In this document: positions 30,290 to 39,626 of the stretch, one piece after another | Position numbering within the stretch: position 1 is the first letter of the stretch | Layout: the number at the start of each line of letters is the position of its first letter | DNA from: a virus | DNA: 46,812 bases | Direction: 5' to 3' (one strand) | Virus record (IMG/VR): IMGVR_UViG_3300032265_001856 | Location: 1 to 46,812 of that record | Made by a program: the position numbers and the translations under genes | The notes under the pieces: generated by a model | The model's input: only the letters and a program-made list of their open reading frames with translations | What the model was told of the DNA's origin: nothing | Databases searched by the model: none

Positions 30290-30714
30290 TGGCAACACCA
30301 GACGATTTAACGAAGGTCCAAGTGGACGTTGGTGTTTTGAAAACACAAATTTCAACAATCACCACTCTCTGTAACAAAATGGACCAAGTAATAGAAAAAT
30401 TGGTGGATCAACATGACCGCCACATAGCTAAAGTCTATGATGATATAGATAAGCGCCGCATGGAGACTGATATGGACATTAAAGAAATACATGGACGTAT
30501 CGATGCCGTTTTAGATAAAGTCCAAGGTACCGAAAAAACTTTATTGGATGAAATTAAAGGTCTCCGCAAAGAAATGCAAGACCACAATACCAAAGAAAAA
30601 GAAAAACTCCAACAACTTCTGGATTGGAAGTGGATGATTGTTGGTGGCATAATTGTCGTTACATGGTTGCTTTCTCATGTAGGACCTGATATACTACTAG
30701 GAAATATTAAGTAA
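30289..30714 (+). CDS. coiled-coil protein with C-terminal membrane anchor
   Basis: The product is 141 residues. Residues 10-110 are a continuous charged helix with heptad-like spacing, followed by WMIVGGIIVVTWLLSHVG as one membrane span. Tail-anchored coiled-coil proteins of this kind are frequent near lysis genes of T4-type environmental phages, function unknown. It ends the lysis/envelope block 19 bases before the primase start. Confidence 0.6.
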   Translation: MATPDDLTKVQVDVGVLKTQISTITTLCNKMDQVIEKLVDQHDRHIAKVYDDIDKRRMETDMDIKEIHGRIDAVLDKVQGTEKTLLDEIKGLRKEMQDHNTKEKEKLQQLLDWKWMIVGGIIVVTWLLSHVGPDILLGNIK

Positions 30715-30733
30715 CTTAACTTCCTGGTTTATT

Positions 30734-31735
30734 ATGAGCGTCTTCATTGACAGAAATTTTCTATTACAACTATCACCCAAATTACAGAAGTTTTCCAAGA
30801 AGAAGGATGACCTCTACAACTTTCGGTGTCCTCTCTGTGGAGACTCACAGAAAAACAAAAGCAAATGCCGTGGTTATGTCTATCGCAAGAAGAATGACTA
30901 CTTCTATATGTGCCACAACTGTGGTGTATCCACATCGTTTTATAATTTCCTAAAACAAGTTGATCCTAATCTTCTTGACGAATATCAGATGGAACGGTAT
31001 AAGAATTCGGCAAATACCAATTCACCTGAACCAGAATTTTCTGAACTGAAGCTTAAACCGGTATTTACTAAAAAGTTAGATTTACCGACTATCGAATCTT
31101 TACCAGATGAGCACTATGCTAAAAAATATGTTATGGGTAGAATGATACCCAAGAATATGTATTCACAGTTGCACTATGCTGATGACTTCAAGGCCTTTGT
31201 AGATTCATTCAATGTTGAAAAAGATATTATGGAAGGCGATAAGCGCCTAATCATTCCTTTCTACGATAAAGAAGGAAACTTGACCGGATTTCAAGGCAGA
31301 GCACTTGGTCAGTCGAAGATTCGTTACATCACAATCAAACTCATGGACGATGTTCCACGCATGTTTGGAATCAACCGTGTGAACGAAGACAAACCAATAT
31401 ATGTCTTTGAAGGACCAATTGATTCGATGTTTATTAAAAATTCTGTAGCTGTCGCCAGTTCGTCACTTGAATCAGCCGCAGAGTATTTGGATAAATCAAA
31501 AATTGTACTAGTTTTCGACAATGAACCTAGGAATAAAGAAATTGTGAAATTGATGGAACATGCAGTTGATAACCATTTCAATGTCGTTGTTTGGCCAGGA
31601 ATCATAACAGATAAAGACATTAATGACATGGTATTAACTGGATTTGACATTGAAGATTTGCATGATATAATGGAGAAACACACTTTTGTGAATCTTAGAG
31701 CTAAAATGGAATTTGTGAATTGGAAAAAAATATGA
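30734..31735 (+). CDS. 61: DNA primase (gp61-like)
   Basis: The product is 333 residues. The N-terminal zinc finger has CPLCG (C32, C35) and CHNCG (C60, C63). A TOPRIM region contains YVFEGPIDSMF (catalytic Glu, about 223) and VLVFDNEP (about 255-262). It makes RNA primers on the lagging strand with the gp41-like helicase at 10614. T4 gp61 has a similar size (342). It overlaps thyX by ATGA. Confidence 0.92.
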   Translation: MSVFIDRNFLLQLSPKLQKFSKKKDDLYNFRCPLCGDSQKNKSKCRGYVYRKKNDYFYMCHNCGVSTSFYNFLKQVDPNLLDEYQMERYKNSANTNSPEPEFSELKLKPVFTKKLDLPTIESLPDEHYAKKYVMGRMIPKNMYSQLHYADDFKAFVDSFNVEKDIMEGDKRLIIPFYDKEGNLTGFQGRALGQSKIRYITIKLMDDVPRMFGINRVNEDKPIYVFEGPIDSMFIKNSVAVASSSLESAAEYLDKSKIVLVFDNEPRNKEIVKLMEHAVDNHFNVVVWPGIITDKDINDMVLTGFDIEDLHDIMEKHTFVNLRAKMEFVNWKKI

Positions 31736-32379
31736 ATGTAAATTTGATTTCGTACTCTCAAGGAGTAGATGGTAAAAGTCTAATGGACCAGGTTGCATAC
31801 GCAGCTCGAGTGTCTAATCCAGCAAACCAAAACAACTCGGAGACTGCTGAGAAGTTGGTTCGTTACTTGATTAACAACCAACACTGGTCGCCGTTGGAGA
31901 TGGTTTCCGTGTGTCTGGAGATTGAAACAACCCGTGACATTGCAAGGCAGATTTTGCGTCACCGTTCTTTTTCGTTTCAAGAATTTTCTCAACGATATGC
32001 TGATGCATCACAACTTGGTTTTGAAACAAGAGAAGCTAGATTGCAAGATACAAAGAATCGTCAGAATAGTATTGAAACTGAAGATACACTTCTCCAAAAG
32101 CGTTGGCAAGACAAACAACAACTGGTAATTGATACGGCTAAAGATGCATATAATTGGGCACTAGAACATCAAATTGCAAAAGAACAAGCTCGTGCAGTTT
32201 TACCTGAAGGTATGACAAAATCACGCATGTATATGAACGGAACCCTTAGGTCATGGGTCCACTATATACAACTCCGAAGCGCAAACGGAACACAGAAAGA
32301 ACACCAAGAAATAGCTCTTGCATGTGCGGCCGCAATTGAACCAATTTTCCCAATGATTATGGAGTATACAAATGAATAG
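31732..32379 (+). CDS. thyX: flavin-dependent thymidylate synthase ThyX
   Basis: The product is 215 residues from ATG 31732, which overlaps the primase stop. The ThyX signature RHRSFSFQEFSQR (76-88) is complete, preceded by NNQHWSPLEM and followed by LRSWVHYIQLR. The enzyme methylates dUMP to dTMP with FADH2 and methylenetetrahydrofolate. T4 itself uses the unrelated Td enzyme, while environmental relatives often carry ThyX. It opens a nucleotide-metabolism run with MazG-like and NrdA genes. Confidence 0.95.
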   Translation: MNVNLISYSQGVDGKSLMDQVAYAARVSNPANQNNSETAEKLVRYLINNQHWSPLEMVSVCLEIETTRDIARQILRHRSFSFQEFSQRYADASQLGFETREARLQDTKNRQNSIETEDTLLQKRWQDKQQLVIDTAKDAYNWALEHQIAKEQARAVLPEGMTKSRMYMNGTLRSWVHYIQLRSANGTQKEHQEIALACAAAIEPIFPMIMEYTNE

Positions 32380-32743
32380 TTCTGATGATGTTAAACGATT
32401 TATGGATGCCTGTGACCAAAAAGAAACAGGATTTGGAAAACAAGCAACTCTTTATATTGTCTTAATTCGAGAAGAATTTGATGAATTGATGAATGCGTTT
32501 TTTCGCCAAAACATGGTAGACATTGCAGACGGTTGTGCCGATTTAAAATGGGTTATTGAAGGACTGGAACATACATTAAAAATTCCACAACAAGATGTTT
32601 GGAATGAAGTTGCAAGAAGTAACTTGGCAAAAATTGATGATGAAACTGGAAAAGTATTAAAAAGAAACGATGGAAAAGTCCTAAAACCTGAAGGTTGGAC
32701 TCCTCCTGATATTAAAAGTATTTTGAATAATAATAAGGAATAA
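32372..32743 (+). CDS. MazG-like NTP pyrophosphohydrolase
   Basis: The product is 123 residues. LIREEFDELMNAF (about 30-42) and VDIADGCADLKWVIEG (about 47-62) give the E-x-x-E and E/D-x-x-D metal motifs of the all-alpha MazG/PRA-PH superfamily. The tail KPEGWTPPDI is typical of phage members. It hydrolyses NTPs or dNTPs and may adjust (p)ppGpp or nucleotide pools. It overlaps thyX by 8 bases. Confidence 0.78.
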   Translation: MNSSDDVKRFMDACDQKETGFGKQATLYIVLIREEFDELMNAFFRQNMVDIADGCADLKWVIEGLEHTLKIPQQDVWNEVARSNLAKIDDETGKVLKRNDGKVLKPEGWTPPDIKSILNNNKE

Positions 32744-32745
32744 AG

Positions 32746-34530
32746 ATGGAATACCTGGGTATAAATATAGATTTAGAAAGAGATAAACTTTTTGATGAAT
32801 TAGGAATAAAAAGACTTAAAGAGTCTTATATGAAAGATGATGAAACTTCACCACAACAACGATTTGCCTTCGTTTCCGCAGCCTTCGGAACTGACTCAGC
32901 TCACGCTCAACGATTGTACGACTATTCCTCAAAACACTGGTTATCTTATTCAACTCCTATTCTATCTTATGGTCGTTCTAAAAAAGGACTTCCAATATCG
33001 TGTTTCCTTAATTTTATCGATGATACAGCGGAAGGTCTAGTTGACAACCTATCTGAAACAAATTGGCTTTCGATGTTCGGCGGCGGTGTCGGTATCGGCT
33101 TTGGTATTCGCTCAGCGGATGATAAATCGACTGGAGTTATGCCTCACCTTAAAATCTATGATGCATCATCTCTCGCTTATAGACAAGGTAGGACTCGTCG
33201 TGGTAGTTATGCCGCTTATCTTGATATTTCTCATCCGGATATTACAGCTTTTCTAGAAATGCGTAAGCCTACGGGCGATCCGAATGTTAGGTGCCTAAAC
33301 TTACACCACGGGATAAATATAACAGATGACTTTATGCAGTTGATTGAAAACTGTATGTTGGATCCAACAGCTGATGATTCTTGGAATCTAGTTGATCCAT
33401 ATAGTGGTATAGTTCGTGAGACTGTTTCAGCTAAACATCTTTGGCAACAGATTCTAGAATTGCGTATGCACACAGGTGAACCATACATTCATTATATCGA
33501 TACCAGCAATAGAATGCTACCGCAATGGTTGAAGGACAAAGGTCTAAAAGTACACCAATCTAATCTTTGTTCAGAAATCATTTTACCGACAGATAAAGAA
33601 AGAACAGCTGTTTGTTGCCTTTCTTCATTAAATCTGGAGAACTACGATGAATGGAAAGATGAACCATTATTTCTCAAGGATGTTGCAGAAATGCTGGATA
33701 ATGTGTTGCAGCATTTTATTGATAATGCTCCTAATACAATTCAACGTGCTCGGTATTCTGCCGAACGTGAACGCTCTATTGGCGTTGGTGCCTTGGGTTT
33801 TCACGCCTACCTCCAACGAAACGGAATCGCTTTTGAAGGAGTTATGGCCAAGGTCGCAAACAATAGAATCTTTAAGTCAATAAGAGAGAAATTAGATGAA
33901 GCTAATCTCATTTTGGGTAAAGAACGTGGTGAAGCTCCAGATGCTCTTGGTACTGGGAAGCGGTTCAGTCATCTTATGGCTATTGCTCCAAATGCTTCTT
34001 CGTCTATCATTATGCGAAACACTAGCCCTAGTATCGAGCCTTATCGTGCTAACGCTTACCGTCAGGACACTTTATCGGGATCATTTCTGAACAAGAATAG
34101 GTGGCTTGATATAATCATCAAAGGATTGACACAAACAGAAGAAGAATATAATGAAGTGTGGTCTTCTATTATTGCTAATGATGGTTCTGTCCAACATTTG
34201 AATATCTTAGATGAAAATCAAAAAGCGGTATTCAAAACATCTATGGAAATTGACCAACGCTGGGTTATTGATTTGGCTGCCGATAGACAAGTGTATATCG
34301 ACCAAGCACAGTCATTGAACCTATTCTTTAGACCTGATGTTAATATCAAGTATCTCCATGCTATTCACTTTATGGCATGGAAAAAAGGATTGAAGACATT
34401 GTACTACTGCCGTTCAGAGAAGATTGGCAAAGCTGATAAAGTTTCAAAGAGAATTGAAAGACAAGTCATTAAAGAAATTGACATGACACAAATTGCACAA
34501 GGTAACGATTGCATAGCTTGCGAAGGATAA
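32746..34530 (+). CDS. nrdA: class I ribonucleotide reductase, large subunit
   Basis: The product is 594 residues. Catalytic residues are visible: PISCF (C86), NLCSE (N273, C275, E277) and the partner cysteine in VCCLSSLN about 20 residues later. The C-terminus ends in CIACEG, the CxxC that is re-reduced by thioredoxin. An N-terminal ATP-cone is absent, so the chain is short (E. coli NrdA 761) and lacks the usual activity-control site. AAGGA precedes ATG 32746. A thioredoxin gene follows by 3 bases. Confidence 0.95.
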   Translation: MEYLGINIDLERDKLFDELGIKRLKESYMKDDETSPQQRFAFVSAAFGTDSAHAQRLYDYSSKHWLSYSTPILSYGRSKKGLPISCFLNFIDDTAEGLVDNLSETNWLSMFGGGVGIGFGIRSADDKSTGVMPHLKIYDASSLAYRQGRTRRGSYAAYLDISHPDITAFLEMRKPTGDPNVRCLNLHHGINITDDFMQLIENCMLDPTADDSWNLVDPYSGIVRETVSAKHLWQQILELRMHTGEPYIHYIDTSNRMLPQWLKDKGLKVHQSNLCSEIILPTDKERTAVCCLSSLNLENYDEWKDEPLFLKDVAEMLDNVLQHFIDNAPNTIQRARYSAERERSIGVGALGFHAYLQRNGIAFEGVMAKVANNRIFKSIREKLDEANLILGKERGEAPDALGTGKRFSHLMAIAPNASSSIIMRNTSPSIEPYRANAYRQDTLSGSFLNKNRWLDIIIKGLTQTEEEYNEVWSSIIANDGSVQHLNILDENQKAVFKTSMEIDQRWVIDLAADRQVYIDQAQSLNLFFRPDVNIKYLHAIHFMAWKKGLKTLYYCRSEKIGKADKVSKRIERQVIKEIDMTQIAQGNDCIACEG

Positions 34531-34533
34531 AAA

Positions 34534-34779
34534 ATGAAAAGAGTATTGAGATTCACAGCAGAGTGGTGCAGACCGTGTAAATCATTGGCTGCTATTTTAG
34601 AAGAAGTCAAAGGAGATACCATAATTGAGGTAATTGATATTGACAAATATTCTGATATTGCAGTTGAGTTTGGTATTAGGTCTGTACCAACTCTTGTATT
34701 AATGGATGAAAATATTGAAATTAAAAGAATGACAGGTTTGAAAACTAAGAACGATTTGGAAACTTGGTTGGCAACATAA
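34534..34779 (+). CDS. thioredoxin-like protein
   Basis: The product is 81 residues with active site WCRPC near residues 11-15 and the cis-proline segment SVPTLV near 52-57. It is shorter than E. coli thioredoxin (109). It lies directly after nrdA and very likely reduces the C-terminal CxxC of the reductase. Confidence 0.9.
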   Translation: MKRVLRFTAEWCRPCKSLAAILEEVKGDTIIEVIDIDKYSDIAVEFGIRSVPTLVLMDENIEIKRMTGLKTKNDLETWLAT

Positions 34780-34780
34780 T

Positions 34781-35428
34781 ATGAAACCAAAGATAGCTGT
34801 ATTTGTACATCAACCAATGTGTTCAGTACAATCAAACAACGGTATTATTAATGCACTATCTGAATATTACAATTTTAAAATATTCACTAAACAAACACTA
34901 GAAGAAAATTTCTTTGATGATGTGGATATCATATCATTTCCGGGAGGTTTTGGAAATTCAGATTCATTCGATTATCTTATGAAAGCTAATGGAAAAAGAA
35001 TTAAAGAGTTTGTTTCAAATGGTGGAAAATATCTTGGAGTTTGTATGGGTGCATATTGGGCAGGAAAACATTATTTTAATATATTAGATGGTGTTGAACC
35101 AGTTCAATATTACAAAAGAAAAACGTCAGACACTAAACGACCACACACAAAGAATATGCCTATTGTTTGGAATGATGAACCTATGCATATGTTCTTTAAT
35201 GATGGTTGTGCTTTAATTGGAGACAAAGCTAAATTTGAAACTGTTGCAACATATGCAAATGGTGACGCCATGGCTATCTTTCAAAATAACATAGGACTAA
35301 TTGGATGTCATCCTGAAAGTGAGAAATTTTGGTATGATTCATATACTTGGATGAAAGGTAAATGGCACAACGGTGACCATCATCGATTATTATTGGATTT
35401 TGTAGATAACTTATATTTAAGAAAATAA
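34781..35428 (+). CDS. class I glutamine amidotransferase-like protein (BPL_N type)
   Basis: The product is 215 residues. ISFPGGFGNS (51-60), GVCMGAYWAG (86-95, nucleophile C88) and CHPESE (176-181, H177 and E179) form the Cys-His-Glu triad of class I glutamine amidotransferase folds. The overall pattern is like the biotin-protein-ligase N-terminal-like family rather than a synthetase-linked GATase. No synthetase domain is attached. Its placement between nrdA-thioredoxin and nrdB is odd and its substrate is unknown. Confidence 0.68.
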   Translation: MKPKIAVFVHQPMCSVQSNNGIINALSEYYNFKIFTKQTLEENFFDDVDIISFPGGFGNSDSFDYLMKANGKRIKEFVSNGGKYLGVCMGAYWAGKHYFNILDGVEPVQYYKRKTSDTKRPHTKNMPIVWNDEPMHMFFNDGCALIGDKAKFETVATYANGDAMAIFQNNIGLIGCHPESEKFWYDSYTWMKGKWHNGDHHRLLLDFVDNLYLRK

Positions 35429-35433
35429 AATTA

Positions 35434-36144
35434 ATGATGTTGAGTGATAAAATAACAATAGTAATTCCTTGCAAGAATGAACAAAACTACATAGGGTGGT
35501 TATTATTACAACTGCGTACTCAAATGATAGGTAGTACCAGGATCATTATTGCCGACTGTTCCACAGACTACACACGGGAAGTGATACAATACACCAAAGG
35601 TAATTTGAATGTGGAAATTATCGAAGGCGGACCTGTTAGCATTGCCAAGAACAATGGAGCTAAGTTAGTAACTACTCCGTACATCTTGTTCATTGATGCG
35701 GATGTTCGTTTCTTTAATATCAATACTATTCGTGATGTAGTTGATGAATTCGAATCAAACAACCTTGACCTTGTTGGTCTACATATAAAATGTTACGATA
35801 ATAGCAAAACAGCACAGATTGGATTTATGTTATTCAATTTTGTAAACAATATTATGAAGTATAAAGTGCCATTCGCTGTTGGTGCATTCATGCTTACACG
35901 CCGGGATAAATTTGAGGAATATGGTGGCTTTGCTGAGAAGTATGGAACAAGTGAAGACTTTTTCTTGTCAAAGATGTATGATACAAAGAAGTTTAAATTA
36001 GTCAATCATTATGTTGGCCAAGATAGTAGAAGGTTTCAAAAAATGGGTTACTTTGGTATGGCTTGGTATCTAATCAAGAATTTTTGGAATAGAAATAATA
36101 AAGAATACTGGGACAATATAAATCACTCAAAATACTGGAATTAA
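35434..36144 (+). CDS. family 2 glycosyltransferase
   Basis: The product is 236 residues. ITIVIPCKNEQNYIGWLL (7-24) is the GT2 donor-binding start, IADCSTD follows and LFIDADVRF (about 87-95) holds the DxD metal site. YGTSEDFFL would supply the catalytic acid. A C-terminal segment with MGYFGMAWYLIKNFW may touch a membrane. It lies apart from the main glycan cassette, inside the reductase cluster. Confidence 0.82.
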   Translation: MMLSDKITIVIPCKNEQNYIGWLLLQLRTQMIGSTRIIIADCSTDYTREVIQYTKGNLNVEIIEGGPVSIAKNNGAKLVTTPYILFIDADVRFFNINTIRDVVDEFESNNLDLVGLHIKCYDNSKTAQIGFMLFNFVNNIMKYKVPFAVGAFMLTRRDKFEEYGGFAEKYGTSEDFFLSKMYDTKKFKLVNHYVGQDSRRFQKMGYFGMAWYLIKNFWNRNNKEYWDNINHSKYWN

Positions 36145-36156
36145 AGAAAGAAAAAA

Positions 36157-37143
36157 ATGATTAAAAAAACAAAACAAGATGTTACACAAGAACGCACATA
36201 TTTTAAACCTTTCAATTATGCATGGGCTTATGATGCATGGTTGAAACATGAACAATCACATTGGTTGCATACAGAAGTTCCAATGTCGGAAGATGTTAAA
36301 GATTGGAAGAACAAGTTAACAACCGAAGAAAAACAATTCTTAACACACATCTTCAGGTTCTTCACTCAAGGAGATATTGATGTTGCTGGTGGTTATGTAA
36401 ACAACTACTTACCTTATTTTCCGCAACCTGAAATGCGTATGATGTTGTTGGGATTTGCTGCCCGCGAAGCTTTACACGTTGCTGCTTACTCACACTTGAT
36501 TGAAACTCTTGGTCTACCAGAAACAACATACAATGAATTCTCTGAGTATGCTGAAATGCGTGAGAAACATGATTATGTAATCGACATATCTAAACAGAAT
36601 ACAACTAAACAAAACACTGCAACACACATTGCTGTGTTCTCTGCATTTACCGAAGGTATGCAGTTGTTTTCATCGTTCATCATGTTGTTGAATTTCCCAC
36701 GACATGGTAAAATGAAAGGCATGGGTCAAATTGTTACTTGGTCAATCGTTGATGAAACACAACATGCTGAGAATATGATTAAATTGTTTAGAACATACAT
36801 AGGTGAGAATCCAGAAATCTGGAATGATGAACTGAAATCTCGCATTTATACTATCGCTGAAAAGATGGTAGAACTTGAAGATAAGTTTATTGATTTAGCT
36901 TTCAATATGGGTGCTATGGAAGGCCTTACATCGGAAGAAGTTAAAAAGTATATCCGTTACATTGCTGACCGTAGATTGATTTCTTTGAGTTTAAAAGGTA
37001 TCTTTAAAGTTAAGAAAAACCCACTATCATGGGTTGAAGAAATGATTAATGCTCCAACACATACAAACTTTTTTGAGAACAGAGCAACCGATTATGCAAA
37101 AGGTGCTTTGTCTGGAGATTGGGGTGATGTGTGGGCAAACTAA
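36157..37143 (+). CDS. nrdB: class I ribonucleotide reductase, small subunit
   Basis: The product is 328 residues. Iron-ligand helices are visible: an acid in FTQGDIDVAGGY, then AAREALHVAAYSHL (E and H) and WSIVDETQHAENM (E and H). The tyrosyl-radical region is near the first EALH helix. The enzyme generates the radical used by NrdA. It is separated from nrdA by thioredoxin, GATase-like and GT2 genes. AAGAAAG precedes the start. Confidence 0.93.
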   Translation: MIKKTKQDVTQERTYFKPFNYAWAYDAWLKHEQSHWLHTEVPMSEDVKDWKNKLTTEEKQFLTHIFRFFTQGDIDVAGGYVNNYLPYFPQPEMRMMLLGFAAREALHVAAYSHLIETLGLPETTYNEFSEYAEMREKHDYVIDISKQNTTKQNTATHIAVFSAFTEGMQLFSSFIMLLNFPRHGKMKGMGQIVTWSIVDETQHAENMIKLFRTYIGENPEIWNDELKSRIYTIAEKMVELEDKFIDLAFNMGAMEGLTSEEVKKYIRYIADRRLISLSLKGIFKVKKNPLSWVEEMINAPTHTNFFENRATDYAKGALSGDWGDVWAN

Positions 37144-37164
37144 TAACAAAAATGGGAGATAAAA

Positions 37165-37353
37165 ATGAAAAACAAGATAGTATCGGGAGAATGTCTAAGT
37201 TGTGAATCAACATACGAAGTTGAGTTTTATGAAGAACTAACCTCACAAGAAATGCCAGAGTTTTGTCCATTTTGTGGCGAACCCATCGAGGAATTATCCG
37301 AAGAATATATAGAGGATGATGACTTAGATGAAGATGACTTAAAATGGGAATAA
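37165..37353 (+). CDS. small zinc-ribbon protein
   Basis: The product is 62 residues. CLSC near residue 10 and CPFCG near residue 36 form a four-cysteine zinc ribbon. The C-terminal third is strongly acidic (EDDDLDEDD). The basic next gene overlaps by 10 bases. Role unknown; acidic zinc-ribbon proteins in T4-type phages sometimes act in transcription, which is only a possibility here. Confidence 0.65.
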   Translation: MKNKIVSGECLSCESTYEVEFYEELTSQEMPEFCPFCGEPIEELSEEYIEDDDLDEDDLKWE

Positions 37354-37775
37354 ACTGGTTATATAAAGACTCAGACTTTGCAGAAGATTTGATTGGAGAT
37401 AGTTACGGGTTTGTTTACATGATAACAAACCTAGAAACAAATAGAAAATACATTGGTAAGAAACTTTTCTATTTCTCCAAAACAAAACAAGTAAAAGGTA
37501 AAAGAAAAAAATATAAAGTGGCCAGTGACTGGCCAACTTACTATGGTAGTAGTGAAGAATTACAAAAAGATGTTGAGCTCTATGGAAAAGATAAATTCAA
37601 AAGAGAAATACTACATTTATGTAAATCAAAAGGTGAATGTAGTTATGTTGAAGCAAAAGAACAATTTGCACACAAGGTTATGGAGAGTGATGAATATTAC
37701 AATAGCTGGATTATGGTTAGAGTAAGAAAATCACATATTAAGGATTATAATGCTAGACTACTTAAAGAAATTTGA
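37344..37775 (+). CDS. GIY-YIG-like endonuclease
   Basis: The product is 143 residues. GFVYMITNLETNRKYIGKK (22-40) gives the GIY-YIG pair as GFVY and KYIG, and YYGSSEEL (66-73) the following conserved segment. A Glu near the end of the domain could be the metal ligand. Free-standing enzymes of this type may be homing (Seg-like) or repair nucleases. The preceding 10-base overlap and conserved neighbours suggest a resident gene rather than a recent invader. Confidence 0.72.
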   Translation: MGINWLYKDSDFAEDLIGDSYGFVYMITNLETNRKYIGKKLFYFSKTKQVKGKRKKYKVASDWPTYYGSSEELQKDVELYGKDKFKREILHLCKSKGECSYVEAKEQFAHKVMESDEYYNSWIMVRVRKSHIKDYNARLLKEI

Positions 37776-38091
37776 TAAGGCAAATTTTCATACATTTATG
37801 TTTTTACCCGGTGAAGAAGAAGATTCTTTACACATTGAAGTTAATGAATTAAAAGAAGCTGGTGAAAAATTAAATGGTAGCGTTTTAGGTGATTGTTATG
37901 ATGTTATATTATTCAGAGAAACCGATGATGGAGATATTGATAAATTGGAAAGATTTGATGCAATACTCGGTGCACCATTGGAATATATGTCAATGTTGAT
38001 TCCTTTGGATTTTTATGGTGTAATTTGTAAAAAAACAACAACATCTGGTAAACTTATGGATGGAATATTTGACAAATTTCAAGAAACGTGA
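37750..38091 (+). CDS. small unknown acidic protein
   Basis: The product is 113 residues, mixed alpha/beta and acidic (GEEEDSLHIEVNELKE, RETDDGDIDKLE). It overlaps the previous gene by 26 bases and its last bases contain a sigma70 promoter for the next gene. No family recognised. Confidence 0.5.
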   Translation: MLDYLKKFDKANFHTFMFLPGEEEDSLHIEVNELKEAGEKLNGSVLGDCYDVILFRETDDGDIDKLERFDAILGAPLEYMSMLIPLDFYGVICKKTTTSGKLMDGIFDKFQET

Positions 38092-38097
38092 TATAGT
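38069..38097 (+). promoter_or_regulatory. sigma70-type promoter for RNase H operon
   Basis: TTGACA (38069-38074), 17 bp and TATAGT (38092-38097). The start would fall near 38104, 20 bases before ATG 38124. The promoter overlaps the end of the preceding gene. Confidence 0.75.
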
Positions 38098-38123
38098 GTA
38101 GTTTTATAACTTATGGATTTATA

Positions 38124-38984
38124 ATGATTCTCGTTGACCTGAACCAGGTTCTTTTAGCCGGACTAATGGCACAATTATCAAACCAAAAAGGAATTAAGTT
38201 AGAAGAAGACTTAATTCGACACTTGGTCTTGAATATCCTTAGGATGCACCTAAAGACTTTCCGTAACGAATACGGAGAAGTTGTACTCTGTTGTGACAAC
38301 CGCAAGTATTGGCGTAAGGAGTTCTTTCCATTCTACAAGGCGGGCCGTAAAGCAACCCGTGAAAAGTCTGCACTAGATTGGCATCTGATTTTCGAATTGT
38401 TAACCAAGCTCAAACAAGAATTGAAAGAAAACTTTCCCTACAAAGTTATTGATGTTGATGGAGCAGAAGCTGATGACATTATTGGTACACTTGCACCAAG
38501 ATATGCAGCACACCAAAAAGTATTGATTTTGTCCAGTGACGGAGATTTTCTCCAATTGCAACAATACGGACCAAATATTAAACAATACAATCCATCACAA
38601 AAGAAATTCATCAAATCACAAAACCCGTTGATTGAGTTGAAAGAGAAAATCATTCGCGGTGATAAAGGTGATGGCATTCCAAACATCTTTTCATCCTCAG
38701 ACTGTTTTGTTCGTGGTATTCGGCAAAAGAGTATTTCAGAAGATAAATTGAATAAACTGTTAAAAGAAGATATGGTTCAAACCAGTGACTTGATTGACAG
38801 TAATGCTTTAACGGGGTTCTCACGCAATAAGACCTTAATTGACCTTACTTGTATTCCTGTTGAAATCAAAGAGAAAATCATAAATACTTATGATGAATCT
38901 AAACCCGCATCTAAGCAAAAGATGTTTAACTATTTTATTCAGTATAAACTGAAAAATTTAATGGAAGTAATTGAGGACTTTTAA
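38124..38984 (+). CDS. rnh: T4 RNase H-like 5'-nuclease (FEN family)
   Basis: The product is 286 residues. The metal-binding acids appear in MILVDLNQ (D5), CCDNRKYWR, DVDGAEADDIIG (about 112-123) and SSDGDFLQL (about 135-143). GDKGDGIPNI (about 177-186) is the helix-three-turn-helix DNA-binding segment of flap nucleases. T4 RNase H removes RNA primers from lagging-strand fragments and is 305 residues long. It shares one base with the next gene (TAATG). Confidence 0.92.
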   Translation: MILVDLNQVLLAGLMAQLSNQKGIKLEEDLIRHLVLNILRMHLKTFRNEYGEVVLCCDNRKYWRKEFFPFYKAGRKATREKSALDWHLIFELLTKLKQELKENFPYKVIDVDGAEADDIIGTLAPRYAAHQKVLILSSDGDFLQLQQYGPNIKQYNPSQKKFIKSQNPLIELKEKIIRGDKGDGIPNIFSSSDCFVRGIRQKSISEDKLNKLLKEDMVQTSDLIDSNALTGFSRNKTLIDLTCIPVEIKEKIINTYDESKPASKQKMFNYFIQYKLKNLMEVIEDF

Positions 38985-39406
38985 TGAAAAATGTATATGA
39001 AATATTTGACCAATTTGAACTTGCTGTAACCAAGCAACAACGAATGGAAGTAATTGGAAAAAATCTGTCCAAAGTATTAACTGAAGTGTTACATTTAGGA
39101 TTTCATCCAGGACCGCAATGGTATTTTAATGATATGCCAAATGGATATGTTGTAAAAGATGTACCAGCAGGAATGGGTTACTCAAGTCTTTCGACTGAAA
39201 TGCGGAAACTTTATATGTTTCAAAAAGGTAACGAAACAGCTGATAAACTAACAGATAAAAAGCGTGAACAGCTTCTAGTCGAGTTTTTGCAGAATTTGGA
39301 ACCCCGCGAAGCAGAAGTTGTAATGGGTATTTTCAGAAAAGATTTTGGTGTAAAAGGACTTAATTACAAGTTCGTTAAAGAGGCTTTCCCGGCAATGTTG
39401 CCATAA
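38984..39406 (+). CDS. conserved small phage protein (DUF6433-like)
   Basis: The product is 140 residues. MKNVYEIFDQFELAVTKQQR and FHPGPQWYFNDMPNG with GYSSLSTEMRKLY, and the C-terminal EAVVMGIFRKDFGVKGLNY-type segment, resemble a T4-type cyanophage family I recall as DUF6433. The gene after rnh in many relatives is of this kind. Function unknown, possibly linked to DNA replication by its position. Confidence 0.6.
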   Translation: MKNVYEIFDQFELAVTKQQRMEVIGKNLSKVLTEVLHLGFHPGPQWYFNDMPNGYVVKDVPAGMGYSSLSTEMRKLYMFQKGNETADKLTDKKREQLLVEFLQNLEPREAEVVMGIFRKDFGVKGLNYKFVKEAFPAMLP

Positions 39407-39421
39407 CTATAGGAGTTTTAG

Positions 39422-39601
39422 GTGTCAAAAGATGTAGAGAAGTTTCGCAAAGATAGAAACTACAACGATGATTATGGTTTTGAAAGAAATCAATATGATA
39501 AGCGCAAAAAGCGAGACAAACAAAAGAGTTTCACTAGGCAATCCCAGTTTGATAAGTATGAAACCGACTGGGGTGTCGATAAAATGAAATTTAGACGTTA
39601 A
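39422..39601 (+). CDS. small basic protein, GTG start
   Basis: The product is 59 residues from GTG 39422, with AGGAG 8 bases upstream. It is highly charged (KRKKRDKQK, KFRKDRNYNDD) and ends in MKFRR. It lies 15 bases after the preceding gene and before a promoter. It could bind nucleic acid; no family recognised. Confidence 0.65.
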   Translation: MSKDVEKFRKDRNYNDDYGFERNQYDKRKKRDKQKSFTRQSQFDKYETDWGVDKMKFRR

Positions 39602-39626
39602 TTGTTGTATTAAAGCAACAAAGAAC

